A stretch of DNA of 64,000 bases. It comes from Bretschneidera sinensis. Its lineage: Eukaryota > Streptophyta > Magnoliopsida > Brassicales > Akaniaceae. Positions 11,771 to 24,501 of this stretch are shown here, one piece after another; the stretch's first letter is position 1, and every line of letters begins with the position of its first letter. A model generated the notes under the pieces. The model saw only the letters and a program-made list of their open reading frames with translations. It ran no database searches and was not told the origin of the DNA. The DNA is taken from positions 47,468,001-47,532,000 of the forward strand of contig CM043697.1 of NCBI GenBank assembly GCA_023935145.1. Direction: 5' to 3'. The position numbers and the translations under genes are program-made.

Positions 11771-12440
11771 TGTATGAAATTTATTCTTGTCACCAAATGT
11801 GAATGAGTGGGATCTTCATTCTTTCCATTCTGAGTGTCTAGTGCCAATGGATCAAGATCGTCATGTGAGTGTCATTTAAAAATAAAAATAAAAGCACTTT
11901 CCCTAACGAAGTCGTCAAAAATATAAATACATAATTTATAGATTTGAAAATTTATTGTATTGTGGAATCGCCAACAGACCAACTCGTAAAATATTTTCCG
12001 AATATAATCGATGGAAAATATTGTTGAATAGAGATTGAGTAAGGAATGAAGAATTTGTTTTTGTATTGGCAATGAAATTAAAGGCTTAAAAAGAAGTGAA
12101 ATAGAAACAGATACTTACGTGGTTCGACTTATGAGCAGATTACAAATAGTTATACAGATCTCGACAAACTAATTATCTCTTGATAGTTTTTCGGTATTTC
12201 TCTCCTTGTTTTATTTTCTTTTTTTTTCTTCTTTCTTTTTTTTTCTTTTTTGTTTCTCTATTGTTTTTCTTTCCATTTTTCCTCTTCTTCTTCAACCAAA
12301 TTTATATGAGATTTTAGGTGTAACTATTACACCTAACTCCACGTTTTGTCCAAAAGTCACCCATAAGTTAAGTGCACTTAACTCCGCATTTTGTAGAAAA
12401 ACAGCCCATGCTTAGTTTTGTAGAAAAGCCTCCCATGGTT
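11771..12440 (-). other. Probable leader and LTR fragment of the same Ty3 remnant
   Basis: This lies directly 5' of the gag on the minus strand. It includes a TTTGGTGACAAG-like stretch near 11790 and a TAAGTCGAACCACGTAAG-like LTR sequence near 12115-12135, a motif common close to the U5 end of plant LTRs. A pyrimidine-rich tract follows at 12210-12300. I could not fix LTR edges. No gene is seen from 12440 to 12849. Confidence 0.35.
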
Positions 12441-12849
12441 ATGAAAAGTGATATCTACATAATTTGATCATTTAACTTTGAAAATTATTGCAGCGAGTGA
12501 GGAAAAAAAATTATAACAAGTGGGCTGGAGATAGCTTTTGAATGGTTCATGCTTCGGCTTTAAAATTGTGTGTCAAAGATCTGTTGGGTACTAACATAGC
12601 TGCACCCAATTATTTTTGAAAAAAATAATCTACCCAATAAATGACTGTACCGAAAAAGTGAGGAGCTACTTTACTCACAAAAAAAATCATTTAAGAATGA
12701 AAAATAATAGCAAGGTCTTAAACCAATGGAAATACATTTTGAGCTAAATAAGAAAAAGAAAATGACATAGATCATCTAAGACTTTTGAAAAATTTTCATG
12801 TACTACATATTTAGACTATTTAGTTGATAGGGATATGTAAAGCATGTGA

Positions 12850-13412
12850 TGTTAGGAAATTTGTGGATACAGTGCCTTTGCAATTACAGAAAAGTTGTGA
12901 CTTTGATATGCGTATTAATACTATCTTTAAGGTTTTATTTTTCCTCACTTGATTATTCTGGGTTCTGACAAATATTTCTACAAGATACTCAATGTATCTA
13001 AGAATCTCTAATAGCAAAATCAGAAGAAGATAGTCATATAATATTTAGAAGTAGAAGAAGAAGAAGAATTCTATAAAAAAAAATGAAAGGTAGCTTGTTT
13101 TGGAAGTTATTAAAAGTAATTATAGGTTTCATTTGAACTTTCAATAGTCAGAAAAGAAAGAGTTATGATCTAAAGACGCAGCTATTGAAGAAATAACATA
13201 ACTCTCTGAAAAATTATTCCAATCGAATGAAAAAACTGACAGAAACTTTATGTCAATCGACTGGATATTCTCCCATTGACTGGACCTAAGTCTCAAAAGG
13301 AATATTATATTAGGTGTTTGGACACTGTTCCAATCGACTGGGAAAACTGACAGAAATTTTTTGTCCTATCGTCCAGTAGACTGGATCTTGTTTTTCTAAC
13401 AAAACTCTAACA
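12850..13412 (-). repeat. 3' LTR of the old copia element
   Basis: The 563-bp repeat is alignable over its length to 18895-19507. It has TGTTAG...CTAACA ends. Toward its minus-strand start (13214-13390) it holds about five degenerate copies of the palindrome CCARTCGACTGG. Confidence 0.85.
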
Positions 13413-13426
13413 ATCCCCCACTTTTG
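13413..13426 (-). promoter_or_regulatory. Polypurine tract of the old copia element
   Basis: On the minus strand it reads AAAAGTGGGGGAT and is immediately followed by the TGTTAG start of the 3' LTR, the expected position for the plus-strand primer of reverse transcription. Confidence 0.7.
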
Positions 13427-13952
13427 TTTGAAAAACAAAACACTTTTCTTAGAAGAAAAAAAATGAATCTTTTATAAAATTATGCAGTCAATAATCGACT
13501 GAGATTGATATACATATGTAAAGATATCTTTCAATTTAAATCTTTACTTAATGTAAATAATCCAAAACACTAAGAATTATCTAATTCTTCAATAGCATTA
13601 AATTATAAACTCTTTAAACTAGAGTCGAAAATATCACACATATATACTTCTCTTGTTTCGATGAGAAACTTCATTATTACTTAGCACTATTGTGGCCTTG
13701 TGCTTGATCCAGGTTCATGAACTCTCTCAACAGTAAACTTTAAAACTATTTTAAGAAACGGCACCACTTCTAAGTTCATATAGGTGAAGTCTACAATGTG
13801 TTTTCGCTACTAGAACACACTACAATTTTGTAATAGACTTCATTAAGAGTATGGCTCATCCTACACAAAAAAAATAACGAACAATACTTACTACTTGGGG
13901 CTAACTTTTTGTCAGTATTAATACAAACACTTATCAGTAACTTAATTTTACC

Positions 13953-15544
13953 TAGGGATGAAAACAGTTAAGTTACCCACGAAATTTGACATAACCATAA
14001 CCGACACCTTGAAGCTAACCCACTAACCTAAACCGTTTAACTAACCGTTGAAATTTTATTTTAAAACTCGAACTTGTAACCTCTAACTGTTTAACTAACC
14101 ATTAAATAACTTTAACCGTTTATTTACAAGTTATCGGATGTCGTTACTCTCCAAAAAAAACTGATAATTTCATGTTATGGGATGTGGTTAAAAAATAATA
14201 ATAAAAAATAACCGAACTTGAAACATGATTTTTTACCCGTTAAAAAATTTAAAATAATATATATAACGCCATTACAATAACAATGATTATCCATAATTAA
14301 GACTAAAGAGAGCTTCGTAATAAATTCATGATATAACTACGAAATCCATAACACCATTACCACAACAAAATATAAAACATAACTCCAAAATCCATGAAAA
14401 TCATAAAACAACAAAATAAAACTTCAAAGTCTTCATAATATCCAAGCTCCTACTCCACATTTTCCTCAACTGTTGACATAAAAGCTGTATCATTGAACAA
14501 GAATCTAAACATAAAAAATATTAAAGAAATTCAAGAAAAAATATAATTATTCGTTGTCACAATAAATTGCAAGCACAAAAAAACAAAAAAAAATGAGAGT
14601 CCATAGAGAGAGACGATACTCACCTGAGCACGGGTGTGGCTTACGGCACCGGCGAGAGGTGAAGATTCTCAAAATCCACTGACAAGTACACAAAACCCCA
14701 AATCAATCCACTGAAAAATCACAAAAAAAAAAAATGAGAGAGTCGCACAACAGAGGGAAACGATACTTACCTGACCACGGTTGTGACTTGCGACGCCAGT
14801 GAGAGGTGAAGATCCTCAACAGTGAAACGATCCACTAACAAGTACACAAAACCCCAAATCAATCCACTGAAAAATCACCCCAAAAAAAATAAGAGAGTCG
14901 CGTAACAGAGGGAAACGATACTTACCTGACCACGGTTGTGACTTGCGACGCCGGTGAGAGGTCAAGATCCTCAACAGTGAAACGATCCACTGAAAATTAC
15001 ACAAAAATCCAAATCAATCAATTGAAAAATCACAAAAATACGAGAGAGTCGCATTGATAGAGAAAGACGATATTTACCTTAGGAGTTGTGGCTTGTGGCA
15101 CCGGCAAGAGTTCTAAAAGGGGTTGCGGTTGCGGATCGTCGATATGGGAGAACTGAGAAGGGCAATGCAAGTGTGCGACGGCTGAGGTCAGAGGGCCTAC
15201 GACGGCTGCAGTTGACGCCAGAGGGTGTGCGGCTGCTTTGTGAATTGCGATAGTAAATAAAAATATGAGATTATAAGTGTTATAGAGGTGATATTAGGGT
15301 TTTTTAGGGTTAAGTTTTGTATTTAGGAGAATAAATTGTAACAAGATAAATATAGTTTTTCTAAAGAATTAAACAAAAGATTGAGTTGGATCAATGGTAA
15401 GACTTAAATACCCATGAAAAGAGATCATGAGTTTAAAACTTGAAAAATTTGCTGTTCCAAAACCTATGAAAAACTAACCAAAACTGGTTAAACGGGTTTT
15501 AAACAGATATGTTAACGCCCAAAACCCACAATTTTCCATCCCTA
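13953..15544. mobile_element. Non-autonomous hAT element nested in the copia element
   Basis: Left end TAGGGATGAAAACAG and right end, complemented, TAGGGATGGAAAATTG form imperfect terminal inverted repeats with a hAT-like TAGGGATG start. The flanking 8-mers ATTTTACC and TTTTTATC match at 6 of 8 positions, consistent with a decayed 8-bp target duplication. Subterminal regions are full of TTAACCGTTTAAC-like motifs. There is no transposase frame. The minus strand resembles the leader of an autonomous parent (AAACCCTAA, then a GC-richer exon-like stretch with splice donors). Confidence 0.7.
14590..15112. repeat. About 150-bp tandem repeat, 3.5 copies, inside the hAT element
   Basis: The anchor GAGAGTC recurs near 14596, 14739, 14894 and 15045, giving periods of 143, 155 and 151 bp. 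Each unit holds the minus-strand sequence GTGGTCAGGTAAGTATCG or a variant, that is an exon edge plus a splice donor. The copies differ at several positions. Confidence 0.82.
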
Positions 15545-15639
15545 TTTTTATCTATTAAACTTTATGACTAGTTTAGTGCTAGAAATAAAGTTGGTTTATA
15601 ATTACTGGTGATTCTTTTTAAAAGGTTTCAACCTCATTT

Positions 15640-16110
15640 CCAATGTTGTCAATTTCACCAACTCCCTAGAAAGAGCTTTAGTGAAAGGATCAGCCAAGTT
15701 TTTACTTGACTTCACAGAGATAATTGTGATAACACTATATTTTATCAATTGTCTTACATACTAATGTCTCAGATTGATGTGCCTGGACTTATCATTATAA
15801 GTATTGTTATAAGATCTTAAAAGCGTAGCTTCACTACTACAGTGAATGGAAATGGGCATAGGATGTGGCAACAGACTTATATCTAACAATAAGTTACGTA
15901 TCCGTTATGCCTTTTTCCTAGTCATTGCTAAAGCTATAAATTTATATTCCATTGTTGAGTGAGAAATACATGTCTGTTTCTTGCTTCCCTAAGAAACAAC
16001 CCCTCCACCAAGGGTAAAGACCCATCCAGAAATGGAGTTATTATCACCAACATTGGTAATCAAAATCGCATCGTTGTAACCTTCAGTAGTTTTAACATCC
16101 ATTTGGTGAA
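15640..16110 (-). pseudogene. Copia RNase H remnant
   Basis: Minus-strand frames read VSWGSKKQTCISHSTMEY, FIALAMTRK, then NDKSRHI, RQLIKYSVITI and NLADPFTKALSREL, the conserved C-terminal RNase H blocks of Ty1/copia Pol. Stops and frameshifts separate the blocks. Confidence 0.82.
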
Positions 16111-16189
16111 TATACAAATGATGTCTAGGTGTCAATGTAAAGTATTCTAATAGACATAATGTGTGCATGTTAGTTCATAGATATCAAAA

Positions 16190-16440
16190 TAATCAATTCC
16201 TTTTTTTTTGTCTAAAATCTTTAGCTACTAATCTAGCCTTGAAAGCTTAAATAGAGCTATCAATATTATACTTTCTTCTAAAGACCCACTTATATACAAT
16301 GGGTTTTGATCCATTAGGTAGATCAACCAAAACCCAAGTGTTGCTACCCATTATTAAGTCTGTTTCATCATTAACTGCTTCTTTCCAAAAAGAAGCATCT
16401 CTCGATGACATAGCCTCACTAAAAGTTTTAGGGACATCTT
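16190..16440 (-). pseudogene. Copia reverse transcriptase N-terminal remnant
   Basis: The minus strand reads ASFWKEAVNDETDLIMGS, NTWVLVDLPNGSKPI, YKWVFRRKYNIDSSI and FKARLVAKDFRQKK, the first blocks of the copia RT (RVT_2). The catalytic YxDD part is absent: the sequence passes almost directly to RNase H at 16110, so a large deletion removed the RT core. Confidence 0.82.
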
Positions 16441-16900
16441 CTAGATTTTCTATTCTTCAACAAGATAGCCTTGTCGGATTCAAATGCTACCTGAAACCCT
16501 TTCTTACATAGTAAGTCAACAGACACAAGGTTCTTCCAAAGGTCTAGTACATACAAAACATTAATAAGGGTTAACAATTTTCCGGATGTGAAATCGATCT
16601 CAACAGTCATGTTCACTATTTCCTATTTGCATTTCACCAATCGCTTCCTCAAATTTCTTGAAGGAGGACTTGTCTTTGCAAACATGAACTGTTGCTTCTG
16701 AATCGAGCTACCAACCAGATTTTTCAGTTGTCATGTTGATCTCAGTGATCATAGCCACAAGTCTCTCTTCGACCATGTTTGCCTTACCATTTAGGTTGGT
16801 CTTACGATGCCTGCATTGTTTGACAAAATGACCCTTTTTTCAAAAAAACAAAGTAATTTCCCTTCTTCTTTTTGTTTTGGGATTTCTTCTTCTTAAACTG
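16441..16900 (-). pseudogene. Copia zinc-knuckle, protease and GAG-pre-integrase remnant
   Basis: Minus strand, in order: KKGHFVKQCRHRK (degenerate zinc knuckle), LDSEATVHVCKDKSSFKKFE (protease, with the usual D-S-G altered to D-S-E), SGKLLTLINVLYVLDLWKNL, GFQVAFESDKAILLKN (GAG-pre-integrase). Integrase should follow but is missing; the sequence jumps to RT at about 16440. Confidence 0.78.
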
Positions 16901-17212
16901 TTGGTCATTTTTCTTGGCTTACAAGTACTGATTCTTGGATTGATTCCCATCCACGAAATAAATTTTAGACTCAAATGGAACCAAATTCCTGTTATCACGT
17001 AAACGTGACTCCTCTTTTATACGAAGATGTTTTTGAATTTGTTCCAATGTGAAGTCCTCAATCTTATGTAATAATTTCTTACCATAATCTTTCCAAGAGG
17101 GAGGCAATTTGGCAATAATTGCATCCATTTGAAAAGCTTCTGGAACAATTATTTTTTGGGAACGAATCTTATTAACTAGTGCTTGCAATTCATGGACTTA
17201 CTCAAGTATTGG
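16901..17212 (-). pseudogene. Copia gag (UBN2-type) C-terminal half
   Basis: The open minus frame 17188-16919 reads ALVNKIRSQKIIVPEAFQMD, IIAKLPPSWKDYGKKLLHK and FTLEQIQKHLRIKEESR, the typical UBN2 gag of plant copia elements. Its N-terminal half lies at 18447-18865 across a nested DNA element. Confidence 0.85.
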
Positions 17213-17225
17213 TTTGTTATCAACC

Positions 17226-18446
17226 AATGTTTTCAAGGGCGATTTTTGGGCGCGCTCGGGGGCGAGACGGATACAAAACGCCCCAAGGCGTCAAAAGTTA
17301 GGCATTCCGTTTCAAAGGCATTCGTTTTTTGAGCTCGGACGTACACCAGGACCCGAGGTGTACGTATTTCATGCCCAAGACGACGAGGCGTATGTATCAT
17401 GATCTTTTTTTGGCCAGTGACAGAGACAAAAACAACCGCATGAAAAACAGCTCAGGGCTCTCGTTCGCCGGAGATCTCTTTGAAAAGACCAAAATTGCCA
17501 CCAAAACCAAGAAAAAAAAACTCATACCTCAAGAACCACAACAAAAACGAAGTTCCAAAATTTCAAAAAAAAAACACATCGAACGATTCAGACCCCACGC
17601 CACAAAAAAAAAAAAAAAAAAACAGCCCTCAAAGCCAGTAGAACTCAATCGCAAAATCAAACTCCAGCAAGAATTTCTCCATTGATGGAGCTTGAAGAAG
17701 GTTTGGGGCTATCCTTGGGCCGGATAGGATCGTCCTTGATTCAATATTAGAGGCAGATTTTGGAGAGGTTTGGAGTTGTAGAGATTGGAAACCCATTTGA
17801 GAGACCCATAGCCAGTGAGATTTGGGAGAGCAGAAAGATTCAGTTTGATGGGGGGGTGACTTTATGAACTTGTGATGACAGACGTGGCATGTGGATGAGG
17901 CTTTAGAGAGATTTCGTGTAGATAAAGTTGTGATAAAAATTATTATTTTATCTTTTTTTTGTTGTGCATGTTTTGGACTTTTGGGACTTGGCAATTGCTC
18001 ATGTATGTGAAGTGTTACACTGTTACTAACACCTAGTGCCTATAAGAAAAGACAGAAAGGAAGAGTTATCATGATTTTAACTTTAAGTAGAAGAATAGAC
18101 AAGTCCTGTTTGGGTGTTGGAAAATTGCATTAGAGAAATAAACAAGTTTTCATCACTTTTGCCAAACATAATAAAATAAAAGCTTTGTTTGGATGCTTGT
18201 AATTCAGATTAAGAGGAAAATAGATATTTTTTTTGCTTTTACCAAACATTTCGCCTTGTTTGGACTTTTGTAATTAATTAATTTTCAATTTTTAAAAAAA
18301 AATTATCATTCAATTTATTTAATTAATATTATTTATTCAAAACACCTCAATGTTTCAAAAGACTTACGTCCCAACGTCTCGGGGCTTACGCCTCGCCTTA
18401 TTGAGACAAAACGCCTCGCCTAACGCCCTTGTCTCTGAAAACACTG
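17226..18446. mobile_element. Unclassified 1.2-kb DNA element with 12-bp target duplication
   Basis: The 12-mer TGTTATCAACCA lies on both sides (17214-17225 and just after 18446; edges good to 1-2 bp) and re-joins the interrupted gag. Ends are related by inversion: ATGTTTTCAAGGGCG on the left and, complemented, GTGTTTTCAGAGACAAGGGC on the right, both followed by GGCG/AGGCG-rich sequence. The duplication length is close to that of Mutator-like elements (9-11 bp), but the ends are not diagnostic. No convincing gene is seen. Related ends occur at 34487. It is probably non-autonomous. Confidence 0.65.
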
Positions 18447-18865
18447 TTATCAACCATAAGAAATTCAAAGTACTTGGAAATTAAGTATTTGTTTGTACCT
18501 TCTTCCTCAGCCTTGTACTTGAATTCTAGTTGATTCCATGTCTTTTATAGACTTGACTTCAATGAATAAGTTATAGAGTCGATCCGACCGGGTGTTCAAT
18601 ATATCCTTGGTAAAATAACTCATCTTCCTCCCATTTTTTCCTCTCCAAACGAGTCTTTTCGATTTCCTTTGCATTAGGCGAAGTTCCATCAGCACTCAGT
18701 TTTGGATCGTCTGGTACAGGAGGAAAGTTTATCCAACACATCATAAATATTTAGAACAATAAGCAGAAAGATCATTTTATGTTGCCAGTGAGAAAAGTTG
18801 TTGACGACGAATCGATCAAGCTTAGCCATGTCTTGATTCATCACTTTGATAGACTCCGAATCCAT
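18447..18865 (-). pseudogene. Copia gag N-terminal half
   Basis: The ATG at 18865 (minus) gives MDSESIKVMNQDMAKLDRF, then VVNNFSHWQHKMIFLLIVLN and IYDVLDKL, the start of a copia gag (K-L-D-x-F...N-F-x-x-W-x-x-K-M). It lies 29 bp inside the 5' LTR, the usual short leader. A stop follows near 18690; later frames lead into the nested element. Confidence 0.75.
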
Positions 18866-18894
18866 CTTTTCAGTAGGTAGTAAAGCCTTAAAAT

Positions 18895-19507
18895 TGTTGG
18901 GAAATTTGTGAATACAGAGTCTTTGGAATTACAGAAAAGTGGTGACTTTGAGACACGTATTAATGCTATCTTTAAGGCTTTATTTGTCCTCACTTGATTG
19001 CTCTGGGTTCTTATAAATATTCCTCTATGATACTCAAAGTCTCTAAGAATCTCTAAGAGCAAAATCAAATATTCTTCTTTGAGTTCTCTTTTGAAACAAA
19101 GAATAAGATGGTTGTATAATTTTCAGAAGTAGAAGAAGAAAAAGAATTCTATAAAAAAAATGAAAGGTAGTTTATTTTGGAAGTTATTAGAAGTATTCAT
19201 AGGTTTCATTTGAACTTCCAATAGTCAGAAAATGAAGAGTTATGATCTAAAGACGCGAGTATTGAAGAAATAACATAACTCTCTGAAAAAATTTAGTTGT
19301 TGGAATTCAAAATTTCAAAATAACAAACATCCAGTCATCTGGATATTTCTCCCAATCGAGTAGATCAACATCTCAAAAGGAATATTGTATCGGGTATTTG
19401 ACATCCAATCGACTAGACATTATTCCAGTCAACTGAAAAAACTGATATGAACTTTATGTCTTATCGTCCAGTCAATTGGATCCTGTTTTTCTAACAAAAC
19501 TCTAACA
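18895..19507 (-). repeat. 5' LTR of the old copia element
   Basis: The 613-bp partner of 12850-13412 carries extra short insertions (for example near 19070-19100). The minus strand begins TGTTAGAG and ends CCCAACA. It contains degenerate CCAGTCGACTGG-type palindromes at about 19330-19490. Confidence 0.83.
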
Positions 19508-21585
19508 CTTGATATCTTCTCTACCACAAAAGTAAGTTTGTGATTTATTTACTAGTACGTGATATTTAATGTCTTGATGAAGAAAAGACCTGATTAACAT
19601 ACAAATTACTTAACAGTTTGCAAAGTAGGAACTATTTTTACTATGATTTTCCTAGTCTTATTTGGTTTTAACCAAACGGACCATGATTCTCTCAATTTAA
19701 GAATTAAAATGGATGTCAAGTTCATGATTAGATTGAATTTCACTTTGATAAATTTGAATTTAAATATTCTTCATTTGATGATGTGATATTTAATTTCACC
19801 ATAAACTTGATTCCATTTTAATTTTCAAATAGAGAGGATCATGATCTAACCAAACAAATTTCTAGTTAATTTATTGGTCACTTTAAAAGCAAAAAGTTCA
19901 TTTTTTATTTTTTATTCCATTTATTGGACCCATCATCCACCTTAAAGATTAAAAGAAAATTCCATATTATGAGACAAACGGCTAACAACTTGAGAATTAA
20001 GAATAAAAATGTAAAATTCCATTTTGAGGCCGCACGTCAATTTTTCATTTGTTTTGGTATAAACATATATACTAAGTGGCACATACCTCGTCCATATATA
20101 TATATATATATATCATTTGGATTCAAATTGAAATTATTTTTATATATTAAAGATTGATTTTTTTTTTGTTAAGGACCACATATATAGAGGAATTGAACGG
20201 TTTTTGTTAATTCAATAATTGTCATTTTTTTGTTTTATTTTTTATTTTTTTCACATAGTATTTAAGATAAACATGGTAAATTTTTTTCTATAAAAAGGAG
20301 TATTATTTACTGAATTAAAATACTGAACGTTATTTAAATTAGAATTTTTCATAGTCATATTAATTGGCTTTCTTCCTTGTCTATGTTGAAAAAGAAATGT
20401 TGGAAAATTTTACCGTAAACATTGAAAGAACAACAAACACAACTTAAAATGTGAAGGTTTATGAAATTCCTTTTTGTCATTTTGTTTTTGTATGCTATCA
20501 ATTAATTATATACACGTTGACTAATGCATGCTCTAATTGAGCTATGTATTATATCTCTTTTGGTATTTAAAATCACATATTTATTATTATTTTATATGTC
20601 AAAATTTATTATGATAATAAAGAAATGTATTTATCACTTTTTTCATTACACTGAGACTGAGCACTTAAAAACAATAAATTCGTTTAGTTTTTTGGAGTAA
20701 CACTTATATTAAAATTTTAAATTAAATGCGCTCTTTCTTTAATTGATAAAATGAACACTTTTTAGAGTAACATATGTTGCCTTGATTTTTTTTTATCTTA
20801 CCAAAAATATTTATACATCTCATATTATATGAGTTTATATACTTGTGTTTTGAGTATATCCCAATTGATAATTACACCTTCCAATAAAAAAAAAAATCTC
20901 AAGTTTAAATCTTCCACCCAAAATTATTAAAAAAAAAAAAAACCATGCTGATAAGTGCAAATGGATAAAAACAAGTGCAAAAATAACATTATCTTGAGAT
21001 ATTCCATAAATTTTTGTATAATTTATTAATTTACACAAGATATATATTTTTTTTTAAGTGAACAAAATATCGATATTCTTACATTTGATGCTTCCATACA
21101 TAAAACAAGGACAAATGAAGACCCAATTTGCAATAGGGGGCAGATATATGGGGCTCCCATGAAATCGCCAACCAGTCGACCCATCAGCCCAGGGAAAATA
21201 ATAACAATAATAATGCAAAAGGAAACCATCTCTCAAAAATCATTCTTGTTAATAACCTTTACTGATATGAAACCAAAATCATCAGATTGATGATGGAAAT
21301 AGTTAGTGCATTTGAACTCCAAGTTCCAATAAAATAAAATAATTACTTCCTTTATACTATTTCCATATGCTGCGCAGTCACAATACAAGTCACTATAATT
21401 AAAGAAAACAAAAAAAAAAATGTAAACAAAACAAAACCAAATGCATGCAAAGGATTAATACATCCAAATTGCTAAAAATCAACTTGCATTCAACTGGAAA
21501 TTCTCAGAAATACTAAATAATAAAAGCCTCACAAAAACAAGCCAAGCATCCAATTGCGAGAAAACCCCATAAACAAGGATTCAGA
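19508..21585. other. AT-rich intergenic spacer
   Basis: No gene, RNA or clear mobile element is seen. There is a 20-bp TA microsatellite at 20094-20113. The last part (21500-21585) should hold the 3' untranslated region of the ribosomal protein gene on the minus strand. Confidence 0.7.
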
Positions 21586-22998
<1,413 letters not shown>

Positions 22999-23001
22999 GG
23001 C

Positions 23002-23009
23002 TAGGGTTT
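23002..23009 (-). promoter_or_regulatory. Telo-box next to the RPS18 start codon
   Basis: The minus strand reads AAACCCTA four bases before the ATG. Telo-boxes in the leader or promoter are a known feature of plant ribosomal protein genes. A TATTATAAATTG-like TATA candidate lies about 80-90 bp upstream (near 23088-23100). No TGGGCC/T site II element was noticed. Confidence 0.65.
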
Positions 23010-23109
23010 GAGATCTGAAGATGCCCTTATCAATGTGACAATTGTGAAGTGAAGATGTGAACAATATTAAAAAAAAAAATGTCATCAATTTATAATACCC
23101 TTTCAAGGG

Positions 23110-24000
23110 AATAGTTTTGCCTTCCTTTGGGATTTGTTATAAGCTGTTTGTAAAACTAAAAATCGTTTATAATTTATTTATAATTTTTGAAATGGATTAT
23201 AATAAATTACAAATTAATTTAATAAATAATAAAACAGTATGAAAAATAATTTTTTAAATAAACATAAATTTAAAAATAAAAAAGTATTATTTTTTAAAAT
23301 ATTTAATTTAATTTATATATTTTTTAAACTATTTTATAAATTCTGAGTGGTTTTTTACTCTTTTAAATTAAAATGCTTTGATCTAGTAATTTACAAAAAA
23401 AGCCCCCAATTATTTTAGAAAATTACACTCGTTGCTCATTCTCTTCTCTCATCAACGAGATTCGACCATTTTAAGCTTTTTGTAGATCATTTTAAATTTT
23501 CAATTTGTCTAAAATTGGTTTTTAATAATTATTTTATTTTGAAATTAAATTCATTTGTAAATCTAAAACTTGTAGTTTATTATATTACTCATCAAATAAA
23601 AAATTACTTACAAAATGAAAAATATATTAAATATTACATTACTCATAACAAAAAAGATGAAATATTTTAATATCTTTTAATAATAATTTAAAATTTTAAT
23701 TTATAAAATAATATTATAATAATTATTTATTTATGATTTTGAAGAATATTTTATTATATATAAAATGATACAAATAAATTAATAAACCAATATTATAAAA
23801 ATTTATAAGCTCAAAACATTAATTTCCATCTTAATAAGTTTAAAAACTTTATTGAATCGACATTAAATTGAAAAATCAATCAACCAAAAAAGTAATCTCA
23901 AACAAGATTAACATGCTCATCTTTCATCACACTATTTTCTCTATAGTCAACCAAACCCATAAAAAAGGAAGCTATATCCATAATTAAGCAGCGACTGCAT
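23110..24000. other. AT-rich spacer between the two host genes
   Basis: Very AT-rich sequence with no gene or recognisable repeat. It separates the RPS18 promoter from the 3' end of the PHD gene; both genes run on the minus strand. Confidence 0.65.
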
Positions 24001-24501
24001 CCATTTACAAAGCGCATGCGGAGGTCCAAAGTACAAAACCCTCAACGCCACCTAAATCTGACATTATGATCTGGCTACTGAGCATACTATTGACTTACAA
24101 TGCTCTTTAAAAATGTATTACCACGAGTATAGTAAAGGAATTCTGAGATGAGCCTGAGGCAAAATGACTACTCTTCCACAATCACCTACTAGCATTCACC
24201 ATCAACAAAATGAGGTATCAACAATTGCACTGTCATCCTAATTAATCACTTAATCAATCCTTGCCATGAGAGTAGTTCGTGACCTCTGTCCATCAATGCC
24301 ATCTGAGAAACCCATGTGTCCACTGAAAATTAAGAGCGAAAAAAAAAAGTCAACTAGATTGGTTAGACAAAAATTGTCACCTGAGGACCACATGAATTAG
24401 CCCCACCAGATGAACAGAGAAGATCCACCCTGGAACGAGAGCTCGAGTTCCACAAAGATTCACAGCCTTGCTACGTGACATTTATACACTCAACCTGAGA
24501 A

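Larger units (their letters stand above)
12850..19507 (-). mobile_element. Old Ty1/copia LTR retrotransposon with nested insertions
   Basis: Two long direct repeats (12850-13412 and 18895-19507) bracket minus-strand copia gag, protease, RT and RNase H remnants, so the element is transcribed right to left. A purine tract RC-reading AAAAGTGGGGGAT abuts the 3' LTR. Both LTRs start with TGTTAG (minus) and end with AACA. The flanks TGTGA (12845-12849) and CTTGA (19508-19512) match at 3 of 5 positions, possibly a decayed target duplication. LTR divergence is obvious by eye (many substitutions and indels), so the insertion is old. Integrase and most of RT are missing. A hAT element and a 1.2-kb DNA element are nested in it. 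Confidence 0.85.

Noticed and set aside
12206..12415. Plus-strand frame rich in Phe and Ser
   Set aside because: It is only the translation of a pyrimidine-rich tract next to an LTR-like sequence.
17629..17994. 121-codon minus-strand open frame inside the 1.2-kb element
   Set aside because: Composition is simple, there is no family match, and poly-A runs frame it. Chance open frame.
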